Positions 31,780 through 42,423 of a DNA stretch of 64,000 nucleotides are shown here, in pieces. Source of the stretch: an uncultured Piscirickettsiaceae bacterium (GTDB lineage: Bacteria > Pseudomonadota > Gammaproteobacteria > Methylococcales > Cycloclasticaceae). The position numbers and the translations under genes were made by a program. Each line of letters opens with the position of its first letter. Within the stretch, counting starts at the first letter, position 1. The notes beneath the pieces are model-generated. The model did no database searches, was not told where the DNA came from, and saw only the letters and a program-made list of their open reading frames with translations. Location of the stretch: NCBI GenBank assembly GCA_913061075.1, contig CAJXSK010000002.1:1-64000 (forward strand). Direction: 5' to 3'.

Positions 31780-32588
31780 TGCGGCTGTTAATGAATAAAG
31801 TGTTTTTGGTTTTAGCAACGACTGCGGCAATGATTGGTCTGTTTTTTTTAGCGTGGATTTTATTTACGCTTTGCATAAAAGGTGTGGCAGGGATTAATTT
31901 GCATGTGTTTACTAATGACTTAGTTAATGGTGGTTTGCGTAATGTTATTGTTGGCCAGTTGATGCTGTCAGGCATCGCAACATTGTTTGGTATTCCATTG
32001 GGCATGCTTGCAGGCGTGTATCTTCAGGAATATGGTGGAAATTCTAAGTTAACAGAGTTTATAAGAGATTTAAGTGACGTGATGATGTCGGCGCCATCAA
32101 TTGTTGTTGGTACTTTTGTTTATGCCGTTGTTGTTATACCAACGGGGCATACCAGTGGTTGGGCAGGTGTGTTAGCGCTGTTTATATTAATGGTGCCAAT
32201 TATCGTAAGAACGACAGATGATATGTTGAAGTTGGTGCCGATCGAGTTACGTGAAGCTGGCATGGCAATAGGTGCCTCTAAATATCACGTGACTATGAAT
32301 ATTGTCATTAGGTATGCAAGGGCGGGTATTTTAACGGGTATATTGTTAGCGTTCGCTCGAGTGGTGGGCGAAACTGCACCGCTGCTATATAGCAGTGGTT
32401 CCAGCCAATTTTGGTCAACCGATTTAACGAGTACTTTTCCATCGTTAACGGTCTCAATTTATAACCTGGCGACGATGCCAGATGAAGAGATGGTTCAATT
32501 AGGTTGGACAGGGGCTTTTTTGCTAACGGCAATGGTACTTTTTATTAATATAATTGGCAGGTATGCCAGTAATAAAACGAGACGCTAA
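31779..32588 (+). CDS. pstA: Phosphate ABC transporter permease PstA
   Basis: RTTDDMLKLVPIELREAGMAIGASKYHV. Confidence 0.94.
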   Translation: MRLLMNKVFLVLATTAAMIGLFFLAWILFTLCIKGVAGINLHVFTNDLVNGGLRNVIVGQLMLSGIATLFGIPLGMLAGVYLQEYGGNSKLTEFIRDLSDVMMSAPSIVVGTFVYAVVVIPTGHTSGWAGVLALFILMVPIIVRTTDDMLKLVPIELREAGMAIGASKYHVTMNIVIRYARAGILTGILLAFARVVGETAPLLYSSGSSQFWSTDLTSTFPSLTVSIYNLATMPDEEMVQLGWTGAFLLTAMVLFINIIGRYASNKTRR

Positions 32589-32591
32589 TAG

Positions 32592-33377
32592 ATGATTAAT
32601 ATGATGGAAGTCCAAGGTTTAACGTTTACCTACAGTGGTGCTCCAGAGCCATCGTTAAACAATATAATGTTGCCCATTGAGAAAAACAAGGTGACTGCGC
32701 TGATAGGCCCTAGTGGTTGCGGTAAGTCTACTTTATTGCGTGCTATGAACCGGATACACGACTTGTATCCAGGGCATCATTATGAGGGTGCAATCAATTT
32801 ATTGAATAGTGATGAGCAGGCTTATACAGATATTTTAGGGCTTAAAAAGGAAGCTGAAATGATTCGCTTGCGCCAACGTGTTGGGATGATTTTTCAAAAG
32901 CCAACACCGTTTCCAATGACGGTTGCAGAAAATATAGCATATGGCTTACGGTTAACAGGCGTTAAAAAACGAATTGAAGTACAAGAGGTGATAGAAAAAT
33001 CACTAAAAGATGCGGCGTTATGGAATGAAGTTAAAAACCGTTTAAATGACGATGCGCGAGGTTTAAGTGGTGGTCAACAACAACGACTGTGTATAGCACG
33101 TGCCATTGCATTAAAGCCTGAGGTTATTTTATTTGATGAGCCGACGAGTGCATTAGACCCTATATCGACATTGGCGATTGAGGAAATGATTTCGGTTTTG
33201 CGTGAAAAGTACAGCATTTGTATCGTGACGCATAATATGCAGCAAGCGGCAAGAATTTCAGACTATACCGGGTTTATGTATCTAGGTGAGATGATTGAGT
33301 TCGATCAAACAGATACTATTTTCATGAAACCGTCCGTTAAACAAACAGAAGACTATATTAGTGGTCGTTTCGGCTAA
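32592..33377 (+). CDS. pstB: Phosphate ABC transporter ATP-binding protein
   Basis: [42 protein letters not shown]. Confidence 0.96.
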   Translation: MINMMEVQGLTFTYSGAPEPSLNNIMLPIEKNKVTALIGPSGCGKSTLLRAMNRIHDLYPGHHYEGAINLLNSDEQAYTDILGLKKEAEMIRLRQRVGMIFQKPTPFPMTVAENIAYGLRLTGVKKRIEVQEVIEKSLKDAALWNEVKNRLNDDARGLSGGQQQRLCIARAIALKPEVILFDEPTSALDPISTLAIEEMISVLREKYSICIVTHNMQQAARISDYTGFMYLGEMIEFDQTDTIFMKPSVKQTEDYISGRFG

Positions 33378-33386
33378 GGAGAGAAG

Positions 33387-34091
33387 ATGAACACAGGACA
33401 ACATATTTCACATAAATTTGATGAAGAAGTTGATGAGGTCATGAGCAGTGTGCTGAGCATGGGAGGGCTGGTTTTACAGCAAATTGAGGCGGCGATAACG
33501 GCGTTAATAAGCTGCGATAAAGCGCTTGCTGATGTCGTTATTGATAATGATGTTAGGGTAAACACAATGGATGTCAAAATTGATGAAATGTGTAACCGAA
33601 TCATCGTTATGCGCCAACCAACGGCAACGGATTTGCGGTTAATTATGGCCATCATTAAAACCACCAATGATTTAGAAAGGATGGGCGATGAGGCGAAACG
33701 GATCGCACGACAAGCTATAGATATTTCCCAACGGGCTGTGAATATGCCTGAGCGCTTTAACAGTATTGAGCAAATGGCCGCACGTGTTAAAGATATGCTA
33801 AACAGGTGTTTAGATGCGTTTGCTCGGAAAGACATAGAGGAGGCCTTAAGTGTGATTAACTACGACAGGAAAGTTGATAAGGATTATGAGAATTTAACAC
33901 GCCAGCAAATAACATACATGATGGAAGATCCGCGTAAAATTCATGAATCACTGGATTTAATGTGGTCAGCGAGGGCGTTAGAGAGAATTGGAGACCGCAC
34001 TTGTAATATCTGTGAATACATCATTTATTTAGTTAAAGGTAAGGATGTAAGGCATATCCATATTGATGAGCTAGAAGCGTTGGTTGAATAA
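33387..34091 (+). CDS. phoU: Phosphate regulator PhoU
   Basis: TDLRLIMAIIKTTNDLERMGDEAKRIA. Confidence 0.95.
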   Translation: MNTGQHISHKFDEEVDEVMSSVLSMGGLVLQQIEAAITALISCDKALADVVIDNDVRVNTMDVKIDEMCNRIIVMRQPTATDLRLIMAIIKTTNDLERMGDEAKRIARQAIDISQRAVNMPERFNSIEQMAARVKDMLNRCLDAFARKDIEEALSVINYDRKVDKDYENLTRQQITYMMEDPRKIHESLDLMWSARALERIGDRTCNICEYIIYLVKGKDVRHIHIDELEALVE

Positions 34092-34110
34092 TCTTTAACA
34101 ATATCCCTCC

Positions 34111-34140
34111 CCCAAGCCCGCTTACTAGCGGGCTTTTTGT
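34111..34140 (+). terminator. Intrinsic terminator after phoU
   Basis: AGCCCGCTTACTAGCGGGCTTTTT. Confidence 0.85.
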
Positions 34141-34164
34141 TGTAAATTGCCAAAAAAACAACAA

Positions 34165-34193
34165 CTGTCATCTGGTTGTCACAAGACTGTCAT
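34165..34193 (+). promoter_or_regulatory. Triple Pho box upstream of porin
   Basis: CTGTCAT-CTGG-TTGTCAC-AAGA-CTGTCAT, exact 11-bp periodicity. Confidence 0.92.
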
Positions 34194-34256
34194 TTAAGCT
34201 CGATAGAATCTCCCCGTGTTACAGAAAAATATTATTTATTAAATAGGGAAGACAAA

Positions 34257-35444
34257 ATGAAACAAACAACATTATCAATTGCGCTTAAAGCGACATTATT
34301 AGGTGCTTCAATTGCACTTGCTCCTACAGCATTTGCAGCCGACAAAGAGTTATTAGATATTTTAAAGGCTAATGGCGCTATTACAGAAGATCAGTACACA
34401 GAACTGTCAATGTCAAATATGATGAATAAGCAGAGCAAGCCCTCTGATGAAATGCTTAAAAAAATGGCATGGGCTGGCAAAATAAAAATTAAAGGTGATT
34501 TGCGCGTTCGTCAAGAATATCAAACAGAAGATACCGTTACAGGGTCTGGTGACGGCGAAGACCGTCAACGTTACCGTGCCCGTGTTGGTATTTATGCTGA
34601 TGTAACAAATAACGTCAAAGCTGGTGTACGTTTAGTTTCAGCAGGTGGTGCGACATCAACCAATGAAACATTAGGTGATGGTTTTTCAAATGACTCCGTG
34701 TTTTTTGATTTGGCCTACATTAACTGGTCGCCATTAAAAGGCTTAGAAGTAATCGGAGGTAAATTCAAAAAGCCATGGCAATCTATCGGTGCCGGCCTAA
34801 TTTGGGATGGTGACGTAAATCCAGAAGGTGGTACGTTACGATATACAACAAAATTAGCGGGGGCAAAAGTCATTGGAACTTTAGGACACCTCGTGCTAAA
34901 TGATGTTGATGGTTACAGTTTTGATGAAGACCAAACAGTACAATTTGGTCAATTAGCGGTTAAAGCAGGCAACACTAAAGTGGGTGTTAGTGTTTACTCG
35001 TATGATGAAGATAAAAATAATAATCTGATATCTGGTGGTGGCAATGATTCTACTGAATTCTCAATTTCGGAAATCTTTGGCCAAACGACGATTGATTTGG
35101 GCTTGCCAATTAAACTGTATGGTCAATACGCTACGAATAATGATGCAAATGGTGTCAATGACGGCGAAGATTCTGCATGGTTAGTAGGTGTTGGTACGAA
35201 AGTGGGTGCTTGGAAAGCCAGTTACGACTATCGGGAAACAGAGTTGAACGCAGTTAATGGTGCATTCAATGATTCTGATTTTGCTGGTGGTCGTACAGAT
35301 GCTGAAGGGCACCGTTTCAAACTATCATACAAGATTGATAAAAATTTCAGTCTAGCAACGACTTACTATGTGGCTGAAGTAGGTGACTTGAATGGTGATT
35401 TAGATGTTGATACTTGGCACATTGATTTAAAAGCTAAGTTCTAA
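34257..35444 (+). CDS. Phosphate-regulated outer-membrane porin (OprP/O-like)
   Basis: Signal peptide, beta-barrel pattern ending in aromatic (DLKAKF), Pho box upstream. Confidence 0.82.
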   Translation: MKQTTLSIALKATLLGASIALAPTAFAADKELLDILKANGAITEDQYTELSMSNMMNKQSKPSDEMLKKMAWAGKIKIKGDLRVRQEYQTEDTVTGSGDGEDRQRYRARVGIYADVTNNVKAGVRLVSAGGATSTNETLGDGFSNDSVFFDLAYINWSPLKGLEVIGGKFKKPWQSIGAGLIWDGDVNPEGGTLRYTTKLAGAKVIGTLGHLVLNDVDGYSFDEDQTVQFGQLAVKAGNTKVGVSVYSYDEDKNNNLISGGGNDSTEFSISEIFGQTTIDLGLPIKLYGQYATNNDANGVNDGEDSAWLVGVGTKVGAWKASYDYRETELNAVNGAFNDSDFAGGRTDAEGHRFKLSYKIDKNFSLATTYYVAEVGDLNGDLDVDTWHIDLKAKF

Positions 35445-35474
35445 AGAGCGTTATTTAAAAACAGTTTCCGTTTT

Positions 35475-35504
35475 TGCCCGGGCATGATGCCCGGGTTTTT
35501 TTTG
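35475..35504 (+). terminator. Intrinsic terminator after porin
   Basis: GCCCGGGCATGATGCCCGGGTTTTTTTT. Confidence 0.85.
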
Positions 35505-35577
35505 TCTTTTACTAGGTGATTTCAGCATTTACATTTATATTGTGCGACAAATATAACTTAAAGAAGGTTAGATTATC

Positions 35578-36258
35578 ATGGCATCTAAAAATTACTTATC
35601 GGGTATATTTGGCCCATCTCCCGTAGCTCCTCTTCAATCGCACATGAGGCTTGTCGACCAATGTGTTTCAAAGTTAGTCGATTTGTTTGAAAACATGGCG
35701 AAAGGCGATGATGCTGCGGTGGAAAAGGTTTACCACGAGATAGCGGCGCTGGAACAAAAAGCCGACGACCAAAAGCATTTATTGCGCGAGCATTTGCCAA
35801 GCGGTTTGTTTATGCCTATTGATCGACAAGACTTACTTGATTCATTACGGGTTCAAGACTTACTGGCTAATCGCGCAAGAGACATCGCCGGAATTGTTGT
35901 TGGACGTAAGCTTCAATTCCCTAAAAACGCTAGCACACGCGCCATTGAGTTAGTTAAAGCAACGGTTGTAACCTGTCACCAGGCGCTAAAAGTAGTTAAC
36001 GAATTGGATGAGCTGATTGAGACAGGTTTCAGAGGCCATGCAGTGAGGGTGGTTGAAGGTATGTTGGTAGAGCTGGATAATCTGGAGTCTGAAACTGACC
36101 GTATTCAGGTTGAATTGCGCAACGCTTTATTTGAAGTTGAAAAGGATTTATATCCCGTGGACGTGATGTTTATGTACCGGATTATCGAGTCTATCGCGGA
36201 AATTGCAGATGATGCTGAGCGCGTTGGTCGTCGTTTCCAAATTATGTTGTCTAAATAA
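35578..36258 (+). CDS. DUF47/TIGR00153 PhoU-like protein
   Basis: PhoU-like helices; directly upstream of a Pit transporter. Confidence 0.88.
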   Translation: MASKNYLSGIFGPSPVAPLQSHMRLVDQCVSKLVDLFENMAKGDDAAVEKVYHEIAALEQKADDQKHLLREHLPSGLFMPIDRQDLLDSLRVQDLLANRARDIAGIVVGRKLQFPKNASTRAIELVKATVVTCHQALKVVNELDELIETGFRGHAVRVVEGMLVELDNLESETDRIQVELRNALFEVEKDLYPVDVMFMYRIIESIAEIADDAERVGRRFQIMLSK

Positions 36259-36268
36259 GGGGTTTACG

Positions 36269-37519
36269 ATGGATTACGGAACAACTTATTTAGTTTTAGC
36301 GGTTATTTTTGGTTTATTTATGGCGTGGGGTATTGGTGCCAATGACGTGGCTAATGCCATGGCAACATCCGTTGGTTCAAAAGCGATTACTATTAAACAA
36401 GCCATCTTAATTGCAGCAGTGTTTGAATTTGCAGGCGCAATAATGGCCGGTGGGCAGGTTACATCGACGATTCGAAAGGGTATTGTAGATGTCACTGATT
36501 TAGGTGCGACACCTGAAATACTGGTGATGGGCATGTTGGCAGCATTATTGGCTGCTGGAACTTGGTTATTGATAGCGTCTCATAAAGGTTGGCCCGTTTC
36601 GACAACGCACTCAATTGTGGGTTCAATTGTTGGTTTTGCTATCGTTGGGGTTGGGGCTGATGCGGTTCAATGGGGCAAAGTCGGTACGATTGTCATGAGC
36701 TGGGTAACCTCGCCTTTACTAGCGGCGATTCTTTCATTCTTAATCTTTAGAAGTGTGCAAAAATTAATATTAGAAACAGACGCACCTTTAGATAATGCAA
36801 AAAAATACGTACCGTTTTACGTCTTCTTCGTTGGCTTCATCATTGCCATGGTAACAATCGTTAAAGGGCTAAAGCATGTTGGCCTTGAGATCACAGGAAG
36901 GGAGGCTGTTTACGCTGCTACTATTGTAGGGTTGGCTGTGATGTTTTTAGGTAAGTTTTTAATAAGCCGGTTGGAATTTGAAGAATCTAATGATATGAAA
37001 TTTCATTACGCGAACGTTGAAAAGATTTTTAGTGTACTTATGTTATTAACTGCCTGTGCAATGGCGTTTGCACATGGTTCAAATGATGTAGCAAATGCGA
37101 TTGGCCCTTTAGCGGCAGTTGCGAGTATTGTCGAAACAGGTGAGCTTTCGCAAAAGTCGCCTTTGCCAATTTGGATATTGTTTGTAGGTGGTGTGGGTAT
37201 TGTTTTAGGCTTGGCGATGTATGGACGGAAGGTAATTGAAACTGTTGGCACAAAGATAACGGAATTAACGCCAAGCCGTGGTTTTTGCTGCGAAGTTTCT
37301 GCAGCCACAACAGTCGTGTTGGCTTCTGGAATTGGCTTGCCAATCTCAACAACGCATACATTAGTGGGTGCTGTATTAGGTGTAGGCGTAGCTCGAGGTA
37401 TGTCTGCGTTAAACCTTGGTGTGATACGTAGCATTTTCATGTCTTGGGTTATCACTTTGCCAATTGGTGCGGGCCTTGCTATTATTTTCTTTTTTATATT
37501 GAAAATGGTATTCACATAA
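36269..37519 (+). CDS. pit: PiT-family inorganic phosphate transporter
   Basis: WGIGANDVANAMATSVGS and AHGSNDVANAIGPLAA duplicated signature. Confidence 0.94.
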   Translation: MDYGTTYLVLAVIFGLFMAWGIGANDVANAMATSVGSKAITIKQAILIAAVFEFAGAIMAGGQVTSTIRKGIVDVTDLGATPEILVMGMLAALLAAGTWLLIASHKGWPVSTTHSIVGSIVGFAIVGVGADAVQWGKVGTIVMSWVTSPLLAAILSFLIFRSVQKLILETDAPLDNAKKYVPFYVFFVGFIIAMVTIVKGLKHVGLEITGREAVYAATIVGLAVMFLGKFLISRLEFEESNDMKFHYANVEKIFSVLMLLTACAMAFAHGSNDVANAIGPLAAVASIVETGELSQKSPLPIWILFVGGVGIVLGLAMYGRKVIETVGTKITELTPSRGFCCEVSAATTVVLASGIGLPISTTHTLVGAVLGVGVARGMSALNLGVIRSIFMSWVITLPIGAGLAIIFFFILKMVFT

Positions 37520-37657
37520 AACGTCATAAATTCACGAAAGGTTAAATGTAAGAAAATTCGCCCTAAAAACTTCAATAATCTAATTTCTCTGCTAGAGTTT
37601 TAGTATGTAAATCCGACTTGTTTGTGTTGGATACTAAAAACTATTAAGGGAAGAACA

Positions 37658-38434
37658 TTGGATATTGCAACACTGGTGGGTTTTGTAGGTGGGCTTGGTA
37701 TCATTATCGCAGCCATTGCAACGGGTGGTGATGTCGGCATGTTTGTTGATGTGCCATCGGTACTTATTGTGGTCGTGGGCACCTTTATGGTGACATTAAT
37801 GCAGCTGTCATTAGGGGAGTTTTTAGGCTCCTTTAAAGTGGCCATTAAAGCGTTCATGAATAAAAATGATGACCCTGTCGCGTTGATTGAACAAGCAGTT
37901 GAGCTATCTGATATAGCACGAAAAAATGGGCTTTTAGCGCTGGAAGATCAAGAAGTTGATAATGATTTCCTCAAGCGAGGGCTTAGTTTATGCGTGGATG
38001 GTCATGAAGCAACAATGGTTCAAAAACTGTTGAGTCGTGATATGGATTTGGCTATTGAACGGCACGAAGTAGGGCAAAGAATGTGGAAGTCGGTGGGTGA
38101 TATGGCCCCTGCGATGGGCATGATTGGTACGCTCGTTGGGCTTGTTCAAATGTTGGCAAACATGGCTGATCCCGCAGCTATTGGTCCGGCGATGGCGGTT
38201 GCTTTGTTAACGACGTTATATGGTGCGATTATTGCGAATGCATTTGCTTTACCTATGTCAGCGAAGTTGGCAGGTATTAGCCATAACGAACGCCTCAACA
38301 AAGCACTCATTTTAGAAACAGTTCAAAGCATTCAAGATGGCATGAACCCGCGCGTTTTAGAAACGTTGCTTAAAACTTACCTACCTGAAAGTAAACGTTC
38401 TGCGATTGGTGAGCCTGAAGATGAAGCAGCTTAA
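37658..38434 (+). CDS. motA: Flagellar motor stator MotA/PomA (TTG start likely)
   Basis: LDIATLVGFVGGLG; VGDMAPAMGMIGTLVGLVQML. Confidence 0.9.
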   Translation: MDIATLVGFVGGLGIIIAAIATGGDVGMFVDVPSVLIVVVGTFMVTLMQLSLGEFLGSFKVAIKAFMNKNDDPVALIEQAVELSDIARKNGLLALEDQEVDNDFLKRGLSLCVDGHEATMVQKLLSRDMDLAIERHEVGQRMWKSVGDMAPAMGMIGTLVGLVQMLANMADPAAIGPAMAVALLTTLYGAIIANAFALPMSAKLAGISHNERLNKALILETVQSIQDGMNPRVLETLLKTYLPESKRSAIGEPEDEAA

Positions 38435-38455
38435 GCGACTATCCTGGTTTAACGT

Positions 38456-39382
38456 ATGAGTGATGATAATTGCCCAAAATGCGTAGAAGGTCTACCTGCA
38501 TGGATGGGTACGTTTGCCGATTTAATGTCATTATTAATGTGTTTCTTTGTGTTGTTGTTGTCAATGGCGACAATGGATGCCAACCGGTTTAAAAAAATGG
38601 CCGAATCATTAAATGATGCATTTGGTGTGCAACGCCAGGTTGTTGCATACGAAATAGTTAAAGGGACGAGTGTTGTGGCTCAACATTTTAGCCCTGCCGC
38701 CGGCGACCCAACTATAATTGATGAAGTAAGGCAGCAAACAACCGAGTCTGAAAAAGAATTTTTAGGGAAAGACTCAGAATCAGATACCGAAGAGAAAAAA
38801 GAACAAGAAGCCAAACAAGAAGAGGTTGAAGCTAAAGCTCAAATCGTCACGGAATATGTGGAAGCAACTGAGCAAAAAATTCAAAATGCAGAAAACCTTG
38901 CTGAAGAAATAAAAGAATTCATGATAGAAGAAATGGAAGAAGAGTTAGTCAGTGTCGAAACTAACCTTGACCGGGTCATCATAAGAATTCATGAAAAAGG
39001 CTCATTTTCATCAGGCAGTGCAGAATTTAATCCGCAATTTATACCCATTATGGATAAAATTACGGCGGTGGTAAATGGTAGTGAAGGAACGGTAACGGTA
39101 GCTGGGCACACGGATAACATCCCTATTAAATCAGGCTTGTATAGGTCAAATTGGGAGCTGTCAGCCGCTCGTGCTGTAACAATAGCGCAAACGCTGCTGA
39201 CTGATGGGTCGGTGGATGAAAACAGACTGGTTATTAATGGGCATGCTGATACGGTGCCTCTAGTTGATAACGATACGCCTGAAAACCGTGCGCAAAATAG
39301 GCGTGTAGAAATTATTTTGACTCAAGGTGAGATGCCGCAAACGTTGAGTAATCCAATTTTAGATGTAGTGAGAGGCGAATGA
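38456..39382 (+). CDS. motB: Flagellar motor stator MotB, OmpA-like domain
   Basis: TFADLMSLLMCFFVLLLSMA; VAGHTDNIPIKSGLYRSNWELSAARA. Confidence 0.92.
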   Translation: MSDDNCPKCVEGLPAWMGTFADLMSLLMCFFVLLLSMATMDANRFKKMAESLNDAFGVQRQVVAYEIVKGTSVVAQHFSPAAGDPTIIDEVRQQTTESEKEFLGKDSESDTEEKKEQEAKQEEVEAKAQIVTEYVEATEQKIQNAENLAEEIKEFMIEEMEEELVSVETNLDRVIIRIHEKGSFSSGSAEFNPQFIPIMDKITAVVNGSEGTVTVAGHTDNIPIKSGLYRSNWELSAARAVTIAQTLLTDGSVDENRLVINGHADTVPLVDNDTPENRAQNRRVEIILTQGEMPQTLSNPILDVVRGE

Positions 39383-39939
39383 GCGATCAAGAACGCAGGG
39401 ACTTTTTTAGGGTAGATGATGAAATAGCATTGAACTATCGAGTGGCGACTGAAGATGAGTTGAATAATAACGAAGGTCTTCGGGTTAACGAAGCAGACAG
39501 CTTGACGCTCGCAACCGAATTAGAAAAAATGAAAGCGGCATCTCGTATACATTTTCGACATGTAGAAAAAGAAACACCGGAAGTTGCACGTTACTTTACG
39601 CACATAGAAAAGAAAATTGATTTGATTGCTCGTCATGTGATGATGGGTGCGGATGGATTGTTTACTAAGAACACACAATCAGTAAGTATCAGTGCATCTG
39701 GTTTGGGTTTTACGACAGATGAAGCATTACAGCTTGATGCGATGTTGGAGCTTAAGTTTATTTTAAACCCGTCGCTAACCTGTATTCATAGTTATTCTAA
39801 AGTGGTTACGTGCGACCCTCAAGATGATGGGAAATACAAAATTGCGGTTGAATTCAGTTGGTTGAATGAAGACGATAGAGAGATTTTAATTCGCCATGTT
39901 GTTCAAAAACAAATGAATGAAATACGCGAACATAAGTAG
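39379..39939 (+). CDS. PilZ-domain-like protein
   Basis: RDFFR (RxxxR) and SISASGLGF near the PilZ [DN]xSxxG position; overlaps motB. Confidence 0.75.
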   Translation: MSDQERRDFFRVDDEIALNYRVATEDELNNNEGLRVNEADSLTLATELEKMKAASRIHFRHVEKETPEVARYFTHIEKKIDLIARHVMMGADGLFTKNTQSVSISASGLGFTTDEALQLDAMLELKFILNPSLTCIHSYSKVVTCDPQDDGKYKIAVEFSWLNEDDREILIRHVVQKQMNEIREHK

Positions 39940-39986
39940 TTTTCTGATTGCTTTTTTGAAAAGGTGGAAGCTGTTATCCTGTTGCG

Positions 39987-40979
39987 ATGGAATTAACGAC
40001 AACAGAAATTAAGCTACTCCAATACCTGTCAGATGGACAGTTTTATTCTGGTAAACAGCTCGCGTTAGAATTTGGTGTTAGCCGAACCACGATTTGGAAT
40101 TATCTTAAAAATTTAGAAAAATTTGGGATTGATTTTCATGCTGTGAAAGGTAAAGGGACTCGATTAGCTAAGCCTATTGAGTTATTGAATAAACAGTTGA
40201 TATTAGAGGGGCTGTCGCCTGAATCCTCTAAATTTATAAGTCAGTTAGAGCTTTTAACTAGTTTGCCTTCTACGAGCAAGTATTTGCTGCAAAAAAACCA
40301 GTCTCAAAAACTAAATAGTGGCATGGTGTGCATCGCTGAAATGCAAACATCAGGTAAAGGGCGTTTAGGAAGAGCCTGGGTGTCTCCATTCGCTCAAAAT
40401 TTATACATCTCATTTTTATGGAATTTTAAAACTGGCATTGGGGCTTTATCGGGGCTTAGTTTGGCCTGTGGTATTGCTGTTTGTCATGCTTTAAAAAATA
40501 TTGGTTTGAATGGGCACGCCTTAAAGTGGCCAAATGATATTTTATTTGAAGACAAGAAGCTCGCTGGCATACTCGTCGAAATTCAGGGAGAAAGCCAAGA
40601 TGAATACACGGCAATAGTAGGCATTGGAATAAACTGCAATATGACAGCACAGGAGGCCAATCAAATTAATCAGCCGTGGACAGACATTAAAAAAGCTATA
40701 TTGGGAAAGCCGTTTAGTCGAAACGCATTAGCGAGTGAGCTTATTGGTCAGGTCTTGAAAGTGCTTAGTGCGTTTGAGTCGGAAGGGCTAAAGCCATTGT
40801 TACCTGAGTGGAATAAATATGATGCTTGCAAAGATAAGAACGTTAAGATTATTGCTGGAACCACTTCTTCTTTGGGTGTGGCGAAAGGGGTAACTGAATT
40901 AGGTGAATTAAAATTGTTAAATAGTGTGGGCGAAATTGAGCATATAACGTCCGGTGAAGTGAGTTTACGTTTAGAGTAA
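39987..40979 (+). CDS. birA: Biotin operon repressor/biotin-protein ligase
   Basis: N-terminal HTH; SGKGRLGRAWVSPFAQNLYIS; KWPNDILFEDKKLAGILVE. Confidence 0.94.
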   Translation: MELTTTEIKLLQYLSDGQFYSGKQLALEFGVSRTTIWNYLKNLEKFGIDFHAVKGKGTRLAKPIELLNKQLILEGLSPESSKFISQLELLTSLPSTSKYLLQKNQSQKLNSGMVCIAEMQTSGKGRLGRAWVSPFAQNLYISFLWNFKTGIGALSGLSLACGIAVCHALKNIGLNGHALKWPNDILFEDKKLAGILVEIQGESQDEYTAIVGIGINCNMTAQEANQINQPWTDIKKAILGKPFSRNALASELIGQVLKVLSAFESEGLKPLLPEWNKYDACKDKNVKIIAGTTSSLGVAKGVTELGELKLLNSVGEIEHITSGEVSLRLE

Positions 40980-40984
40980 AACGA

Positions 40985-41722
40985 ATGTCTATATTGTTAA
41001 TTGATAAAGGAAATACGCGACTTAAATGGCAGCTTAGGCAGTCAGATATTGTAGAAGCGACGTGTATAGAAGACAAAGATATTCCGATATCAGGCGTATT
41101 TAATGGATTAACAGATGTTGTTTTATCAGGCATATACGTCGCTAATGTCGCCGATGCGGATTTCGAAAATGAAGTCAGTGCGTGGGCTATTGATCATACG
41201 TTTCCGGCGCCTCTTTTTATTAAAAGTATGAGGGAAGAGTGTGGTGTGATTAATGGGTATGAAAACCCAGAACAGTTAGGTGTTGATAGGTGGCTTGCTG
41301 TGATTGCAGCGCATAATAAATTTGATGAGAACTTATGTGTTGTAGACGTAGGGACCGCATTAACCATGGATTTTGTTTTAAAAAATGGGCAGCACATGGG
41401 CGGCTTTATAGTCCCTGGGCCACAATTACAAAGGCGGTCACTTCTTAACAATACTCACAAAATCGCGCTAACAGACCAACTTAGTAATGGCGTGTTGGGT
41501 AAAAATACGCGAGAAGCGGTAGAGTCTGGCGTTATAAACATGCTGAGTGCTTTTATTAAACAATCTGTCGCAGATGCAAAAGCAAGGTTTTCTTCACCTA
41601 TAAAACTGGTGCTAACAGGTGGTGCTGCTGCTCAAATAACACCCACGTTAGATATTGAATACTCGTTAGAAGAAAATTTAATTTTTGATGGCATTGCAAT
41701 GATAGCGGCTAAGCACAAATGA
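40985..41722 (+). CDS. coaX: Type III pantothenate kinase
   Basis: LIDKGNTRLKW; DVGTALTMDFV; GGFIVPG. Confidence 0.93.
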   Translation: MSILLIDKGNTRLKWQLRQSDIVEATCIEDKDIPISGVFNGLTDVVLSGIYVANVADADFENEVSAWAIDHTFPAPLFIKSMREECGVINGYENPEQLGVDRWLAVIAAHNKFDENLCVVDVGTALTMDFVLKNGQHMGGFIVPGPQLQRRSLLNNTHKIALTDQLSNGVLGKNTREAVESGVINMLSAFIKQSVADAKARFSSPIKLVLTGGAAAQITPTLDIEYSLEENLIFDGIAMIAAKHK

Positions 41723-42378
41723 AATTTTTTTTACTACTATTTATATTCTTTAATTTGCTGGTGTATTTTTGGGCGAGTCTGACGAAGACGAGTGAAGTGG
41801 CAAATAATAGTGACGTGCCGTTATACAATCAGGCCATACTGGAAATATTGCATGTTGTTCCTCGTACTATAATAGAGGGTACAAGCCCAATCAAAGATAA
41901 TAAAAATAGAGAGCAGAAGAAAGAATCAGTGCTTTGCTTAAGTATTGGTGACTATGAAAAAGATAAGGCGGTCATCGTTGGTAACTCTTTGGCCGGGCTG
42001 TCTGAATATTTATTTGTTATCCCCAACGATACAGTGGTGAAAGAAAGGTATTGGCTTTTTTCCCCGGCAGAAAAAAGATGGCAAGATTCGGTAAACAATG
42101 CGTCGAGTATACGCTCAAAAGGTATCTCTGATATTTGGCTAATCCCAAAAGGAAAAGACAAAGGGAAGGTGTCATTAGGGCTGTATTCGCGGCAAAGCAA
42201 AGCGGAACAAAAATTACAAGAGTTAAGGGGCATGCAAATTAATGTTGAATTGTCTAATCTCACAGAAAAGAAATACAGTATCCGATTAGAGAATATAGTT
42301 AAGCCAAATGATATTTTTAAGCAACTAAGTTTGCGTTTTGAAGATAGTGAACCAAATATACAAAAAATTAATTGTTAA
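41719..42378 (+). CDS. Membrane-anchored SPOR-like protein
   Basis: N-terminal TM; VSLGLYSRQSKAEQKLQELRG; overlaps coaX. Confidence 0.65.
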   Translation: MKFFLLLFIFFNLLVYFWASLTKTSEVANNSDVPLYNQAILEILHVVPRTIIEGTSPIKDNKNREQKKESVLCLSIGDYEKDKAVIVGNSLAGLSEYLFVIPNDTVVKERYWLFSPAEKRWQDSVNNASSIRSKGISDIWLIPKGKDKGKVSLGLYSRQSKAEQKLQELRGMQINVELSNLTEKKYSIRLENIVKPNDIFKQLSLRFEDSEPNIQKINC

Positions 42379-42423
42379 TTTATTGCCCGGCTTGAGCATT
42401 TAGCTTAGAATAGCCGCCCTGAT

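Noticed and set aside
37006-37575. Long antisense ORF (189 aa) opposite pit
   Set aside because: Mirror reading frame of a well-supported coding region; no start signal or domain. The same applies to the other antisense ORFs in the track.
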